From UBA7359 sp964392105 (GTDB lineage: Bacteria; Pseudomonadota; Gammaproteobacteria; Eutrophobiales; Eutrophobiaceae), in contig CAYMPA010000092.1 in NCBI GenBank assembly GCA_964392105.1, positions 1 to 12,348 on the forward strand: a DNA stretch of 12,348 nt, given 5' to 3'. Positions 1 to 7,540 of the stretch are shown in pieces. The position numbers and the translations under genes were made by a program. Numbering within the stretch: position 1 is the first letter of the stretch; each line of letters opens with the position of its first letter. The notes under the pieces are model-generated. The model had not been told where the DNA came from, ran no database searches, and saw only the letters and a list, made by a program, of their open reading frames with translations.

Positions 1-1
1 C

Positions 2-598
2 CAGGCTGATCTGGAACCCTTCTTTCGTTTTCATCCGTGGTTATATCTGTTTCTGATTCCTGCTATATCGATGCGCGTTTGGTCGGATGAACGCAAAAGC
101 GGCACAATAGAATTATTAATGACCTTACCAATATCTACTACTGATGCCGTCGTTGGCAAATATCTTGCCGCGTGGAGCTTTACAGCTGTTGCCCTGTTTC
201 TGACTTTTCCAATGTGGATTACCGTTAATTACCTGGGTAACCCGGATAACACCGTTATCCTGGCAAGTTATATTGGAAGCCTGATCATGGCAGGAGGTTT
301 TCTTGCTATTGGTTCCTGTATATCTGCCTTCACCAGGAGTCAGGTCATTGCATTCGTTATAAGCGTAGTTATTTGTTTTATGTTTATCCTGAGCGGTTTC
401 CCTATGGTACTGGATTTATTCAAGGGCTGGGCGCCTCAAGCGGTTATCGATGCAATTGCTTCGTTTAGTTTTTTAACTCACTTTACATCAATCAAGAAAG
501 GTGTGATTGATATTCGCGATGTCATTTACTTCGGCGCATTAATTACATTCTGGTTATATGTCAACGTCGTTGTTATCGAAGCCAGGAAGGCAAATTAA
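2..598 (+). CDS. ABC-2 type transporter permease, 5'-truncated (Gld-type export system)
   Basis: Integral membrane subunit of an ABC exporter whose substrate cannot be read from sequence. The reading frame is open to the left window edge, so the ATG at 71 is internal and the true start lies outside; 198 residues are visible. The stretch around MRVWSDERKSGTIELLMTLP is the conserved cytoplasmic loop typical of ABC-2 permeases (compare the ERRSGTIELLLTLP type). It is preceded by a hydrophobic segment and followed by about four more, near visible residues 55-75, 85-110, 115-140 and 175-195. The stop is 3 bases before the next gene, and the trio permease/GldG-like/DUF4340 matches the known arrangement of this exporter type, in which an ATPase gene usually precedes. 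The class is well supported; similarity to gliding GldF does not imply gliding in this organism. Confidence 0.88.
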   Translation, partial: QADLEPFFRFHPWLYLFLIPAISMRVWSDERKSGTIELLMTLPISTTDAVVGKYLAAWSFTAVALFLTFPMWITVNYLGNPDNTVILASYIGSLIMAGGFLAIGSCISAFTRSQVIAFVISVVICFMFILSGFPMVLDLFKGWAPQAVIDAIASFSFLTHFTSIKKGVIDIRDVIYFGALITFWLYVNVVVIEARKAN

Positions 599-601
599 GC
601 C

Positions 602-2476
602 ATGAAGCACTCGGTTAAAAACAGAGTTATCTCAGGTACCGGTTTGATCATGGCAATATGTTTATTTGTCGCCACGATAATTCTTGCCAACACTGCACTG
701 ACAACATGGCGAATCGATTTAACTGAAAACAAATTGTTTACCCTGTCAGAGGGTACAATAAATATTCTCAGGAACCTGGAAGAACCTGTTCAACTTGATT
801 TTTATTTATCGCAAAAGGCAATGAGCGATTTTCCATTGCTGGCAAATTATGGTGTTCGTGTCAGGGATATGCTGGAAGAGTATGCGGCACATGCCAATGG
901 CCAACTTATTCTGAATATCATCGAACCTGAAACATTTTCCGAAGCGGAAGATCAGGCTGTTGCAAGTGGACTTCGAACTGTTTCAGCCAATGCTTCCGGT
1001 GACAGGGTTTATTTCGGTATGGTTGGAACCAACTCGACTGACGATGAAAAGGTTATCCCTTTCTTCCAGACCAATCGAGAATCTGCACTTGAATATGACA
1101 TAACCAAATTAATATATAGCCTTGCCTATCCGGACAAACGAGTCGTTGGTGTCCTTTCACAACTACCTATTATAGGTAAGGAAGGTGATACAACCGCACC
1201 AACATGGACAATCATTAACGCATTGAAAGAATTTTTTGATGTGCGAGATCTGAGTGAAAATATTGATGCGCTTGATCAGAAGATTGATGTATTGATGCTG
1301 GTTCATCCAAAGAAACTGGATATTCATACCTTGTATGCAGTTGATCAGTATTTATTGCGTGGTGGCAAGGCCATCATTTTTATAGACCCGCTTGCAGAAC
1401 AGGACAAAACGCAACCCGATCCTGCTAAACCGAATGTCATGCCCAAGCTTGATTCTTATTTATCAGACCTGCTTGAACTATGGGGTCTTGAAATGAGTAA
1501 GGAAAAAATTGTCGGTGACATAAACGCTGCCATGCGTGTCCAGGCAAATAGTCCACGTGGTCCACAGGAAATTGATTATCTTCCCTGGTTAAGAATGACA
1601 GAAAAGAACTTTAATGCTGATGATTTTTCTACCAGTGAATTAAACCTGGTACATATGGGTACAGTTGGGTCGATTGAGGTTAAAGAAGATAAAGGCATGA
1701 CCGTCACACCATTGATTCAAACCTCTAAACAATCAACCAGACTGGAACGTGATTTAATCCTGTTCCAACGTGATCCCAGTGTTATCCTGAACAACTTTAA
1801 ATCAGAAGATAAACAACTCCTTCTTGCTGCACGCATAAAAGGCCAGGCAAAGACAGCTTTTCCTGAAGGTAAACCTGCTGAAGATGTTGATAGTGAAAAA
1901 CAGGTTGATAAAGATTTCGTTAGTGAAGGCGAAATCAATGTCATACTGGTATCTGACACAGATATCATGGCTGATCATTTCTGGGTTCGTACACAAAATA
2001 TGTTTGGTGTTGCTGTTCCACAACCAATCGCTAATAACGGTGACTTTGTTATTAACAGTATTGAAAACCTTTCAGGTAATACCGATATGATCAGTTTACG
2101 AGGTCGCGGAAAATATTCACGGCCATTTGAAAAGGTAGAAGTAATACGTAGAGAGGCTGAAGCACAATTTCGCCAACGTGAAAAAGAATTACAGGCCAGC
2201 CTTGATGGAACTGAAAAAAAAATACGTCAGTTACAACAAGAACAAGGTAATGAAAAATCATATTTGTTGAATAATAAATTAACAGCAGAAATTGATAAGT
2301 TCAGAAATGAGCGGCTCGCAACAAGAAAAGAATTACGTGGCGTTCAACATGAGCTGAAAAAGAATATAGAAAAACTGGGTGCACAATTGCGCTTTATCAA
2401 TATCGGACTAATTCCTTTATTGATAACGCTATTGGCATTGATGATCGGGATTTACCGAGCAAATAAAAGAACATAA
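602..2476 (+). CDS. GldG-like ABC transporter auxiliary protein (ABC_transp_aux family)
   Basis: A 624-residue membrane-anchored protein with most of its mass outside the inner membrane. An N-terminal helix (about residues 11-34) is followed by a soluble region beginning WRIDLTENKLFTLSEGT, the hallmark opening of the GldG/ABC-auxiliary family. Next comes a region with VDVLMLVHPKKL-like and KAIIFIDPLAE segments (about residues 225-265), resembling a degenerate GATase-like fold. A long charged coiled coil (about 510-595) leads to a C-terminal helix (about 599-618) and the basic tail YRANKRT. The start is 3 bases after the permease stop, with AGGAAGG somewhat far upstream, so translational coupling is likely. 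Family members are thought to act with the permease and ATPase as an export complex; the substrate is unknown. The family call is confident, the role is inferred. Confidence 0.88.
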   Translation: MKHSVKNRVISGTGLIMAICLFVATIILANTALTTWRIDLTENKLFTLSEGTINILRNLEEPVQLDFYLSQKAMSDFPLLANYGVRVRDMLEEYAAHANGQLILNIIEPETFSEAEDQAVASGLRTVSANASGDRVYFGMVGTNSTDDEKVIPFFQTNRESALEYDITKLIYSLAYPDKRVVGVLSQLPIIGKEGDTTAPTWTIINALKEFFDVRDLSENIDALDQKIDVLMLVHPKKLDIHTLYAVDQYLLRGGKAIIFIDPLAEQDKTQPDPAKPNVMPKLDSYLSDLLELWGLEMSKEKIVGDINAAMRVQANSPRGPQEIDYLPWLRMTEKNFNADDFSTSELNLVHMGTVGSIEVKEDKGMTVTPLIQTSKQSTRLERDLILFQRDPSVILNNFKSEDKQLLLAARIKGQAKTAFPEGKPAEDVDSEKQVDKDFVSEGEINVILVSDTDIMADHFWVRTQNMFGVAVPQPIANNGDFVINSIENLSGNTDMISLRGRGKYSRPFEKVEVIRREAEAQFRQREKELQASLDGTEKKIRQLQQEQGNEKSYLLNNKLTAEIDKFRNERLATRKELRGVQHELKKNIEKLGAQLRFINIGLIPLLITLLALMIGIYRANKRT

Positions 2477-2484
2477 CAATATCT

Positions 2485-3564
2485 ATGTTTAAAAATAAAC
2501 TCATTGTCCTGTCGCTTGTCACTATTATCGTTATAATTACTGCGTCGATATTCGTTAAGCTGCGTGCACCCCAATCGGAAAAGGACAAAATCCCGTTTTT
2601 TCCCGAACTGGCTGAACAGGTCGAATCAGTCAATCATATATTTATTAAAGGATATGATGATTCAATTAATCTTACTCGCGTAAATGATCTTTGGGTTATT
2701 GATGAGTTTGATGATTATCCCGCATTACCCGACAAAGTAAAGAGTACCGTACTTGGAGCTGCGGATCTAAAAATTAATACACCCAAGACCGCACTACCAA
2801 GGCTTTATCATCGTCTTGGTGTGGAAGGCCCTGAGGTCGAAGATACGACATCACTATTACTGACTCTGGAAGATGATGATAAGAATAAAATTATTGAAGT
2901 GATCGTTGGCAAAGCAAGACACAGTAGTACATCACAGAGTAGTCCTGGCTTATATGTACGTAAACCGGATGATGATCAATCCTATCTGGTAGATGGTGTT
3001 CTGGATATAACTGCCTTTAAAACAGACTGGTTTGAGCGTAGTCTTTTTGATATCCCTGCAGAAGCGATTAAAGCTGTTCGTATCGACCATGTCGATGGTG
3101 ATACGTTTACGTTATATAAAAAAGAAAAGGGCCAGGATCAATTTGAACTGGAGAACCTGCCTTTTGGTAAGAAGCTTGCCTCTGAATTAATCGTCAATCG
3201 GTTTGGTAGTATCTTGCAAGATATGCAAATCAACGGTGCCCGATCAAAAGAAAAACTGCAGGAACAGGGAAACAGTATTCACGCACACATCACAACATTT
3301 GAAGGTATTATTGCGAATATAGTCGCGTTTGAATACGATGACATTCCTTATGCCTCCTTCGAGTTCAGGTATGATGAAAGTTTAATATTAGAAGATGAAG
3401 ACAAAGACAGGATTGAAGATGTTAAAATCTTGGTTGCCAATCTGAATGCACGCACATTGAACTGGTGGTTCGAAATAGCAGGATTTAAATACGACGTACT
3501 TAAGAAACGTTCGAATATTGTTATTCGTGACGATGATCAGATTTTTTCAGAAGACACCGAATAA
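2485..3564 (+). CDS. DUF4340 domain-containing membrane-anchored protein
   Basis: A 359-residue protein with one N-terminal membrane helix (about residues 5-25, rich in I, V and T) and a large soluble part expected in the periplasm. The passages around LTRVNDLWVIDEFDDYPALP and, later, LDITAFKTDWFERSLFDIPAEAI are typical of DUF4340: repeated beta-rich units recording side chains, a residual thiol-free core and a conserved W-x-(I/V) element. It starts 8 bases after the GldG-like stop and completes the exporter operon, since DUF4340 proteins commonly follow GldG-like genes. The molecular function of the family is not established. The protein is rich in acidic D/E clusters, especially in the C-terminal third and at its end (RDDDQIFSEDTE). 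It converges with the minus-strand signalling gene 40 bases downstream. Confidence 0.82.
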   Translation: MFKNKLIVLSLVTIIVIITASIFVKLRAPQSEKDKIPFFPELAEQVESVNHIFIKGYDDSINLTRVNDLWVIDEFDDYPALPDKVKSTVLGAADLKINTPKTALPRLYHRLGVEGPEVEDTTSLLLTLEDDDKNKIIEVIVGKARHSSTSQSSPGLYVRKPDDDQSYLVDGVLDITAFKTDWFERSLFDIPAEAIKAVRIDHVDGDTFTLYKKEKGQDQFELENLPFGKKLASELIVNRFGSILQDMQINGARSKEKLQEQGNSIHAHITTFEGIIANIVAFEYDDIPYASFEFRYDESLILEDEDKDRIEDVKILVANLNARTLNWWFEIAGFKYDVLKKRSNIVIRDDDQIFSEDTE

Positions 3565-3604
3565 TTTCAAGAGTGCCTCCGAAAATGCCTTTTTTATTAT
3601 TGTT

Positions 3605-5758
3605 CTAACGCGTCATTGTTACTGGTTCAGTACCAATAAAATCCGATTCATATTTCACAGACCACTGATAAAATTCATTAGCAGGTAAGGGACGTGTATA
3701 AATATATCCCTGCACAACATCACAACCATGTTTTCTTAAGTATTCAAGTTGATCTAGTTCTTCAACGCCTTCTGCAATAACCCGAAATCCAAGGTTATGT
3801 GCTAATGCAATCACTGCATTAACAATAATTGAATCATCTTCATTATGCATCAGATCATGTATAAAACTTTGATCAATCTTTAATTTGGAGATTGGCAAGC
3901 GTTTAAGATAACTTAATGATGAATAACCTGTTCCAAAATCATCTATAGAGATACTAGCACCAATGTTATTGAATTCATGAAGTATCGGCAGTATTACATC
4001 AATATCTTCCATTAATACCGATTCGGTAATTTCAAAATCAAGATGACATGCTTCGATACCGGCCAGTCGCAAGTGTTTAAAAACATGTTCGTTGATATTT
4101 TTATCCAGTAATGATGCGGGAGTGATATTGATTGCGACCGATTCCATATCCAGTCCATCGTTACGCCAGTCTGAGAGTTGTCTGCAGGCTTCTGCAATTA
4201 CCCAGTCTGTCATCGGCACAATTAATCCAGTATTTTCAGCTATCGGGATAAAATCTGCTGGAGACACCAGGCCCATATCAGGATGATTCCACCGGATTAA
4301 TGCCTCTGCACCGGTAATCCTTCTATCAAGCAAACTGATTTTGGGTTGGTAATAAAGTAAAAACTGTTCTTGTTCCAGGGCTTTACGTAAACTGTTTTCC
4401 AGCGATAAACGCTGAAACGACAGGGTATTCATTTCATCCGTGTAAAAACGATAACAATTTCTTCCCGTGTCCTTGGCATTATGTAATGCAGTACTTGCCT
4501 TCTTTAACAAATTATCTGCATTATCTCCATCATCAGGATAAATACCGATACCAATACTAACCGTCATATGGACATCCTTTTCAAGGACATCAAATGACTT
4601 CTCAAAAACTTCCTTGATCCGACGTGCAACAATAGCTGCATCATCTGCACTCCTGATATCATTAAGCAAGATAACGAAATCATCTCCGCCCAAATGAGCA
4701 AGTATGCCCGAGCTAAATATACTTTCATGATGATCTGTATAGAGAATATCTGAATCACGAATGGTTTGATTTAGCCGTTGGCTTGCAGCGATTAATATTT
4801 GATCCCCGACATCATGACCAAGGTTGGTATTAATACGCATGAATTTATCCAGATTGATATCCAGCAAGGCAAAACGACGTTCATGCCGCATGGATGATGC
4901 CACTGTCTTTTTAAGCAGACGTTTAAATAATTGACGATTGGGCAAACCTGTCAATCCATCGTATAAAGTTAAGGTCTTTACTTTTTTCTCGGCATTTCTT
5001 AAATCAGTAATATCCTGAAAGATTCCGAATATTCTGCCCTTATTTTCCGGATCATTAATTGTTACATCAATAATCTGTCTGATGCGTTTTGATTCACCTT
5101 TGTCAGTTTTAATTGTGTATTCAATATTATAATTATTGTTCTCTGATTTCGGGTCATCCATTACTTCATGAACACGACTGACATCATCATCAATAACGTA
5201 TTTCATTAAATCACCGTAAGACAATTTTTGTTGTTTATTGATACTGAAGATATTGGCTACCTCATCAGAAAATTGAAATTCATTTTTCCTGAGGTCATAA
5301 ATCCATTCACCCATCTTTGCAACTTTTTGTGCTGACAATAACTGTCTTTCCCTGCTCGCCAGTTTTTCAGCAGTTTCACTCGCGCGCAATGAAAATCTTA
5401 CACGGTGATTTAGCTTGGCCTGGTTGACAGGTTTGGTTATGAAGTCGGTCGCACCCTTCTCATAGGCTAGGTTGACTGATTCCTGATCATCCTGTGCGGT
5501 CATAATCATTAACGGGATATGTTTTTCTGAACTAAGTTCGGATGCCTTTTCACAAAACTCAAAACCATCCATCCCTGGCATCATCACATCTACCATGACC
5601 ATGTCAGGTGATTCTGACTTTAATTTTTCAAGACCGGATATGCCGTTGCATGCCTCAAGAATTATATATTCCTGTTTTTGTAGCATTTGCGACAGTAATC
5701 GACGAAAGTCTTCATCGTCATCTACAATCAAGATCCTTTTATTACTATATTGAGTCAT
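3605..5758 (-). CDS. Response regulator with REC-PAS-GGDEF-EAL domains (c-di-GMP turnover)
   Basis: A 717-residue cytoplasmic protein. REC spans about residues 7-125, with acidic pocket D13/D14, phosphoacceptor D57 (VDVMMPGMDG), T87 and K109. A short coiled linker and a PAS domain (about 145-255, starting MGEWIYDLRKNEF and ending GIFQDITDLRNAE) follow. GGDEF spans about 262-440; its signature reads GGDDF (357-361). EAL spans about 453-695 and keeps the catalytic set: EAL 485-487, N544, E576, DDFGTG 606-611, K627, E663 and QGY 683-685. The EAL residues predict an active c-di-GMP phosphodiesterase. Diguanylate cyclase activity is doubtful, because of E-to-D in the signature and a roughly 14-residue insert between RDSD (334-337) and LAHLGGDDF, which removes the usual inhibitory-site spacing. 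It lies 36 bases downstream of the HPt gene, a plausible phosphodonor. There is no strong ribosome site; the start is chosen because REC begins immediately. Confidence 0.95.
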   Translation of the reverse strand: MTQYSNKRILIVDDDEDFRRLLSQMLQKQEYIILEACNGISGLEKLKSESPDMVMVDVMMPGMDGFEFCEKASELSSEKHIPLMIMTAQDDQESVNLAYEKGATDFITKPVNQAKLNHRVRFSLRASETAEKLASRERQLLSAQKVAKMGEWIYDLRKNEFQFSDEVANIFSINKQQKLSYGDLMKYVIDDDVSRVHEVMDDPKSENNNYNIEYTIKTDKGESKRIRQIIDVTINDPENKGRIFGIFQDITDLRNAEKKVKTLTLYDGLTGLPNRQLFKRLLKKTVASSMRHERRFALLDINLDKFMRINTNLGHDVGDQILIAASQRLNQTIRDSDILYTDHHESIFSSGILAHLGGDDFVILLNDIRSADDAAIVARRIKEVFEKSFDVLEKDVHMTVSIGIGIYPDDGDNADNLLKKASTALHNAKDTGRNCYRFYTDEMNTLSFQRLSLENSLRKALEQEQFLLYYQPKISLLDRRITGAEALIRWNHPDMGLVSPADFIPIAENTGLIVPMTDWVIAEACRQLSDWRNDGLDMESVAINITPASLLDKNINEHVFKHLRLAGIEACHLDFEITESVLMEDIDVILPILHEFNNIGASISIDDFGTGYSSLSYLKRLPISKLKIDQSFIHDLMHNEDDSIIVNAVIALAHNLGFRVIAEGVEELDQLEYLRKHGCDVVQGYIYTRPLPANEFYQWSVKYESDFIGTEPVTMTR

Positions 5759-5794
5759 TTTATCATTCGTCGATTCAAATTATATTGATATCTA

Positions 5795-6187
5795 TTAATT
5801 TGAGATTGCTGCTTCCTGCATATCACTTTGTACATATTTATTAATCAGACCATGTGTTTCAGTAAATACTTCCTGAAGATCGTCCAGATGAGTTTTTGCA
5901 GAATCTATATCTTCAGTTTTAATCAATGCCTCCATCTTTGCCGAAATCTCACCCAGGCATTTTGCACCGACATCACTGCTACTTGATTTTAACGTATGTA
6001 CAGCGCGTAATAATTTATCCGGCTCCTCTGAAAAACCGGCATGAATATCAGACATTAAGGTAACCGATTCTTCCAGGTATAATTGCAATACCTCTATAAA
6101 CTCATCTTCCATAATATCCCGTAATTCGCTCAATACGTTTTCATCAAGCACTATTTCCTGACTTGTATTATGAGATTGATCATTCAT
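5795..6187 (-). CDS. HPt-domain phosphotransfer protein (remnant of, or detached from, a hybrid kinase)
   Basis: About 130 residues from the ATG at 6187. The HPt motif AVHTLKSSSSDVGAKCL carries the phosphoaccepting histidine (H64 of this start) in the canonical HxLKxxxxxxG context, within a four-helix-like acidic protein. The frame stays open upstream to a TTG at 6316, but that extension is the C-terminal end of a receiver domain (CLAIGMDDYLPKS), cut off by a stop at 6323-6325. I prefer the ATG at 6187 because GAGGAG lies 6 bases before it. The HPt therefore appears intact and separately translatable, although the domain before it is ruined. Immediately downstream is the REC-PAS-GGDEF-EAL gene, so transfer from H64 to that protein's D57 is a reasonable hypothesis. 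An alternative is that this is simply the undecayed tail of a dead gene. Confidence 0.72.
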   Translation of the reverse strand: MNDQSHNTSQEIVLDENVLSELRDIMEDEFIEVLQLYLEESVTLMSDIHAGFSEEPDKLLRAVHTLKSSSSDVGAKCLGEISAKMEALIKTEDIDSAKTHLDDLQEVFTETHGLINKYVQSDMQEAAISN

Positions 6188-6193
6188 GTCATT

Positions 6194-6199
6194 CTCCTC
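6194..6199 (-). promoter_or_regulatory. Shine-Dalgarno site for the HPt ORF
   Basis: GAGGAG on the minus strand, 6 bases before the ATG at 6187. It is much stronger than the sites of neighbouring genes and decides the HPt start. It would have lain inside the ancestral gene, between the REC and HPt domains. Confidence 0.6.
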
Positions 6200-6214
6200 A
6201 CTCTCTTGGTCCAC

Positions 6215-6580
6215 TTCATTCAAGTTCAACCATTTTTCCAGCATTTCTTTTAGTGCTTCCAGATTCACTGACTTGGGCAGATAATCATCCATACCAATAG
6301 CAAGGCATTTCTCCAAATCATCCTACATCGCATGTCATCACGTAAATAACGACCCGATACTTTCATTCCTGCTCCTGGTGCTCACGAATTCAGGTAATTA
6401 CATCATCTGCACTCATGACGACCATCTGATAATCCATTCGTACAAGGCCACAAGTCTCCGTTTATTCCCTTGATAACGACCTGTTTTGCCATTTCCAGCT
6501 ACATCGGCGTCTAGGGCCAGATCCTTTAATATTCCTTTGGTAAAAATTCGTGTTGTCCAGCTATCCTCAACCAGTAATAG
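6215..6580 (-). pseudogene. Decayed receiver (REC) domain of a former hybrid histidine kinase
   Basis: No single frame is open, but fragments in three frames line up in order with one receiver domain. LLLVEDS (from 6580) gives the acidic pocket, and the following KGILKDLALDADVAGNGK fits helix 1 and strand 2. MDYQMVVMSADDVIT (from 6437) contains the phosphoacceptor aspartate, with the usual QMP proline changed to V. IREHQEQE lies between in-frame TGA codons at 6390-6392 and 6363-6365. After another frame change and a TAG at 6323-6325 comes DDLEKCLAIGMDDYLPKS, where the usual KP is KS. At least three frame changes and three stops make this non-functional. The order REC then HPt is that of the C-terminal half of BarA/EvgS-like hybrid kinases; the kinase core is absent from the window. 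Confidence 0.8.
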
Positions 6581-6839
6581 ATGTAAATGTAAAATTTGTG
6601 GAAGTGTAAGCTTCTGGAATATGTTGGCTTAAATAGACTGTTCCTGTATCCGGGTCTACATGTATATTTATTGCCTTTATATGAAAGTCACTCAGTTCAA
6701 TATATATAAAGGTACTGGTAACAAATACAATACCAGTAATAAGAAGTGCAATAGCTATTAATATTTCTTTGCTGTTGAATACGGTAATTTTACTTTCTGA
6801 ATCAAGATTGTTTGCACTACTGAGTGTTAACATAGGCAA
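6567..6839 (-). CDS. Small single-helix membrane protein, unknown; possibly a truncated gene
   Basis: An ORF of 90 codons from a TTG (88 from the ATG at 6833), not recognised. It holds a polar N-terminus, one clear membrane helix (about residues 25-48, EILIAIALLITGIVFVTSTF) and an outward segment with a protein-like stretch, IHVDPDTGTVYLSQHIPEAY. The purine-rich AGGAAAAAGAGAAA before the TTG could serve as a ribosome site. It begins 12 bases after the upstream gene ends, consistent with one transcript. Its last codons run into the receiver-domain relic in a different frame, so the C-terminus is probably not original. It may be an independent small membrane protein that lost its end, or the N-terminal membrane anchor of the former hybrid kinase left after an internal deletion. 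Confidence 0.45.
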   Translation of the reverse strand: MPMLTLSSANNLDSESKITVFNSKEILIAIALLITGIVFVTSTFIYIELSDFHIKAINIHVDPDTGTVYLSQHIPEAYTSTNFTFTSITG

Positions 6840-6851
6840 TTTCTCTTTTTC

Positions 6852-7394
6852 CTAATTCAGAACGCGGTTTGTTATAAGACTACTAAATGGAATTTGTTCT
6901 GTTCGTTTAAGTGCCATTGCAAGCTCTTCATAATTTTCTGTCGTTTTATGGGCTTGTCTTTTGACAGATGTGCCGGAAAAGTCGCTGATATAGCAAAGTA
7001 CTTCAGCTACCTGATCAAAATTTGCTGACAGGTATTCAAAGATCATTTCATCTTCACCATATTCAATGGAAGCAAGCTTTTGATAGGCCTCGGCACCCAT
7101 TGATATAAATTCATCTAATGCAACACCATATTCCTGACTTGCTTCAGGATAAAATCCGCACAATAACAGACATTGATCGCCGAGGCGGCGTAATTTCTCT
7201 TCGTCGCTTATGATGCGCTCCTTATCCTGATTTTCCTGAAATTCAGAGATTTCTTCATGGTCAAAACGCATAAACAGCCTTACCAGGTAATCTTCAATAC
7301 CATGCGGTAACAAGTTACACGCCATATATTCAGCTTTACCTATCAAGGCATGCCAGTGAGCTGTCTCGGTAACTGTGATTGATATTTGTCTCAA
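6852..7394 (-). CDS. Conserved-looking hypothetical protein
   Basis: A 180-residue soluble, acidic, mostly helical protein that I do not recognise as a named family. It opens with ISITVTETAHWHALIGKAEY and continues with a helical segment ending YLVRLFMRFD; the middle has several Cys residues (DQCLLLCGFYPEA). No signal peptide, membrane helix or catalytic motif is apparent. The start is a TTG at 7394, the first possible start after an in-frame TAA just upstream, with no good ribosome site; a later start at M24 would remove the most protein-like opening, so TTG is kept. It is transcribed divergently from glyQ, with a 146-base gap, and heads a minus-strand group. Regular codon use and clean length argue that it is a real gene. 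Confidence 0.65.
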   Translation of the reverse strand: MRQISITVTETAHWHALIGKAEYMACNLLPHGIEDYLVRLFMRFDHEEISEFQENQDKERIISDEEKLRRLGDQCLLLCGFYPEASQEYGVALDEFISMGAEAYQKLASIEYGEDEMIFEYLSANFDQVAEVLCYISDFSGTSVKRQAHKTTENYEELAMALKRTEQIPFSSLITNRVLN

Positions 7395-7484
7395 AGTCTT
7401 GTCTTACCATTTATTTATTTGGATACACGGTTTATCGGCATTTTGGTAATATTCCTTGAGAACAGAATTCATAAAATCGCTTCA

Positions 7485-7513
7485 TACACATAGTCTGTCA
7501 CACACGGTATACT
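7485..7513 (+). promoter_or_regulatory. Putative sigma70 promoter ahead of glyQ
   Basis: A near-consensus -10 box TATACT (7508-7513) stands 17 bases after a weak -35 box TACACA (7485-7490), in the divergent gap. Initiation near 7520 would leave a leader of about 20 bases before the ATG at 7541. It is a sequence match only. Confidence 0.45.
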
Positions 7514-7540
7514 TTCCAGCTCCTAAAATAGTTGAAGTAG

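Noticed and set aside
71..73. ATG at 71 as the start of the permease
   Set aside because: The frame is open to the window edge, and the upstream residues (HPWLYLFLIPAIS) belong to the conserved permease fold.
1717..2090. Several overlapping small ORFs on both strands within the GldG-like gene
   Set aside because: They are frame shadows of a long, well-supported coding region, with no motifs or ribosome sites.
3565..3604. Bidirectional terminator between the convergent genes
   Set aside because: A T-run exists, but the only stem is a weak AAAA/TTTT pairing around TGCC; there is no convincing GC stem.
5795..6316. HPt protein starting at TTG 6316
   Set aside because: The extra N-terminus is the stump of the broken receiver domain, and the ATG at 6187 has a strong, well-spaced ribosome site.
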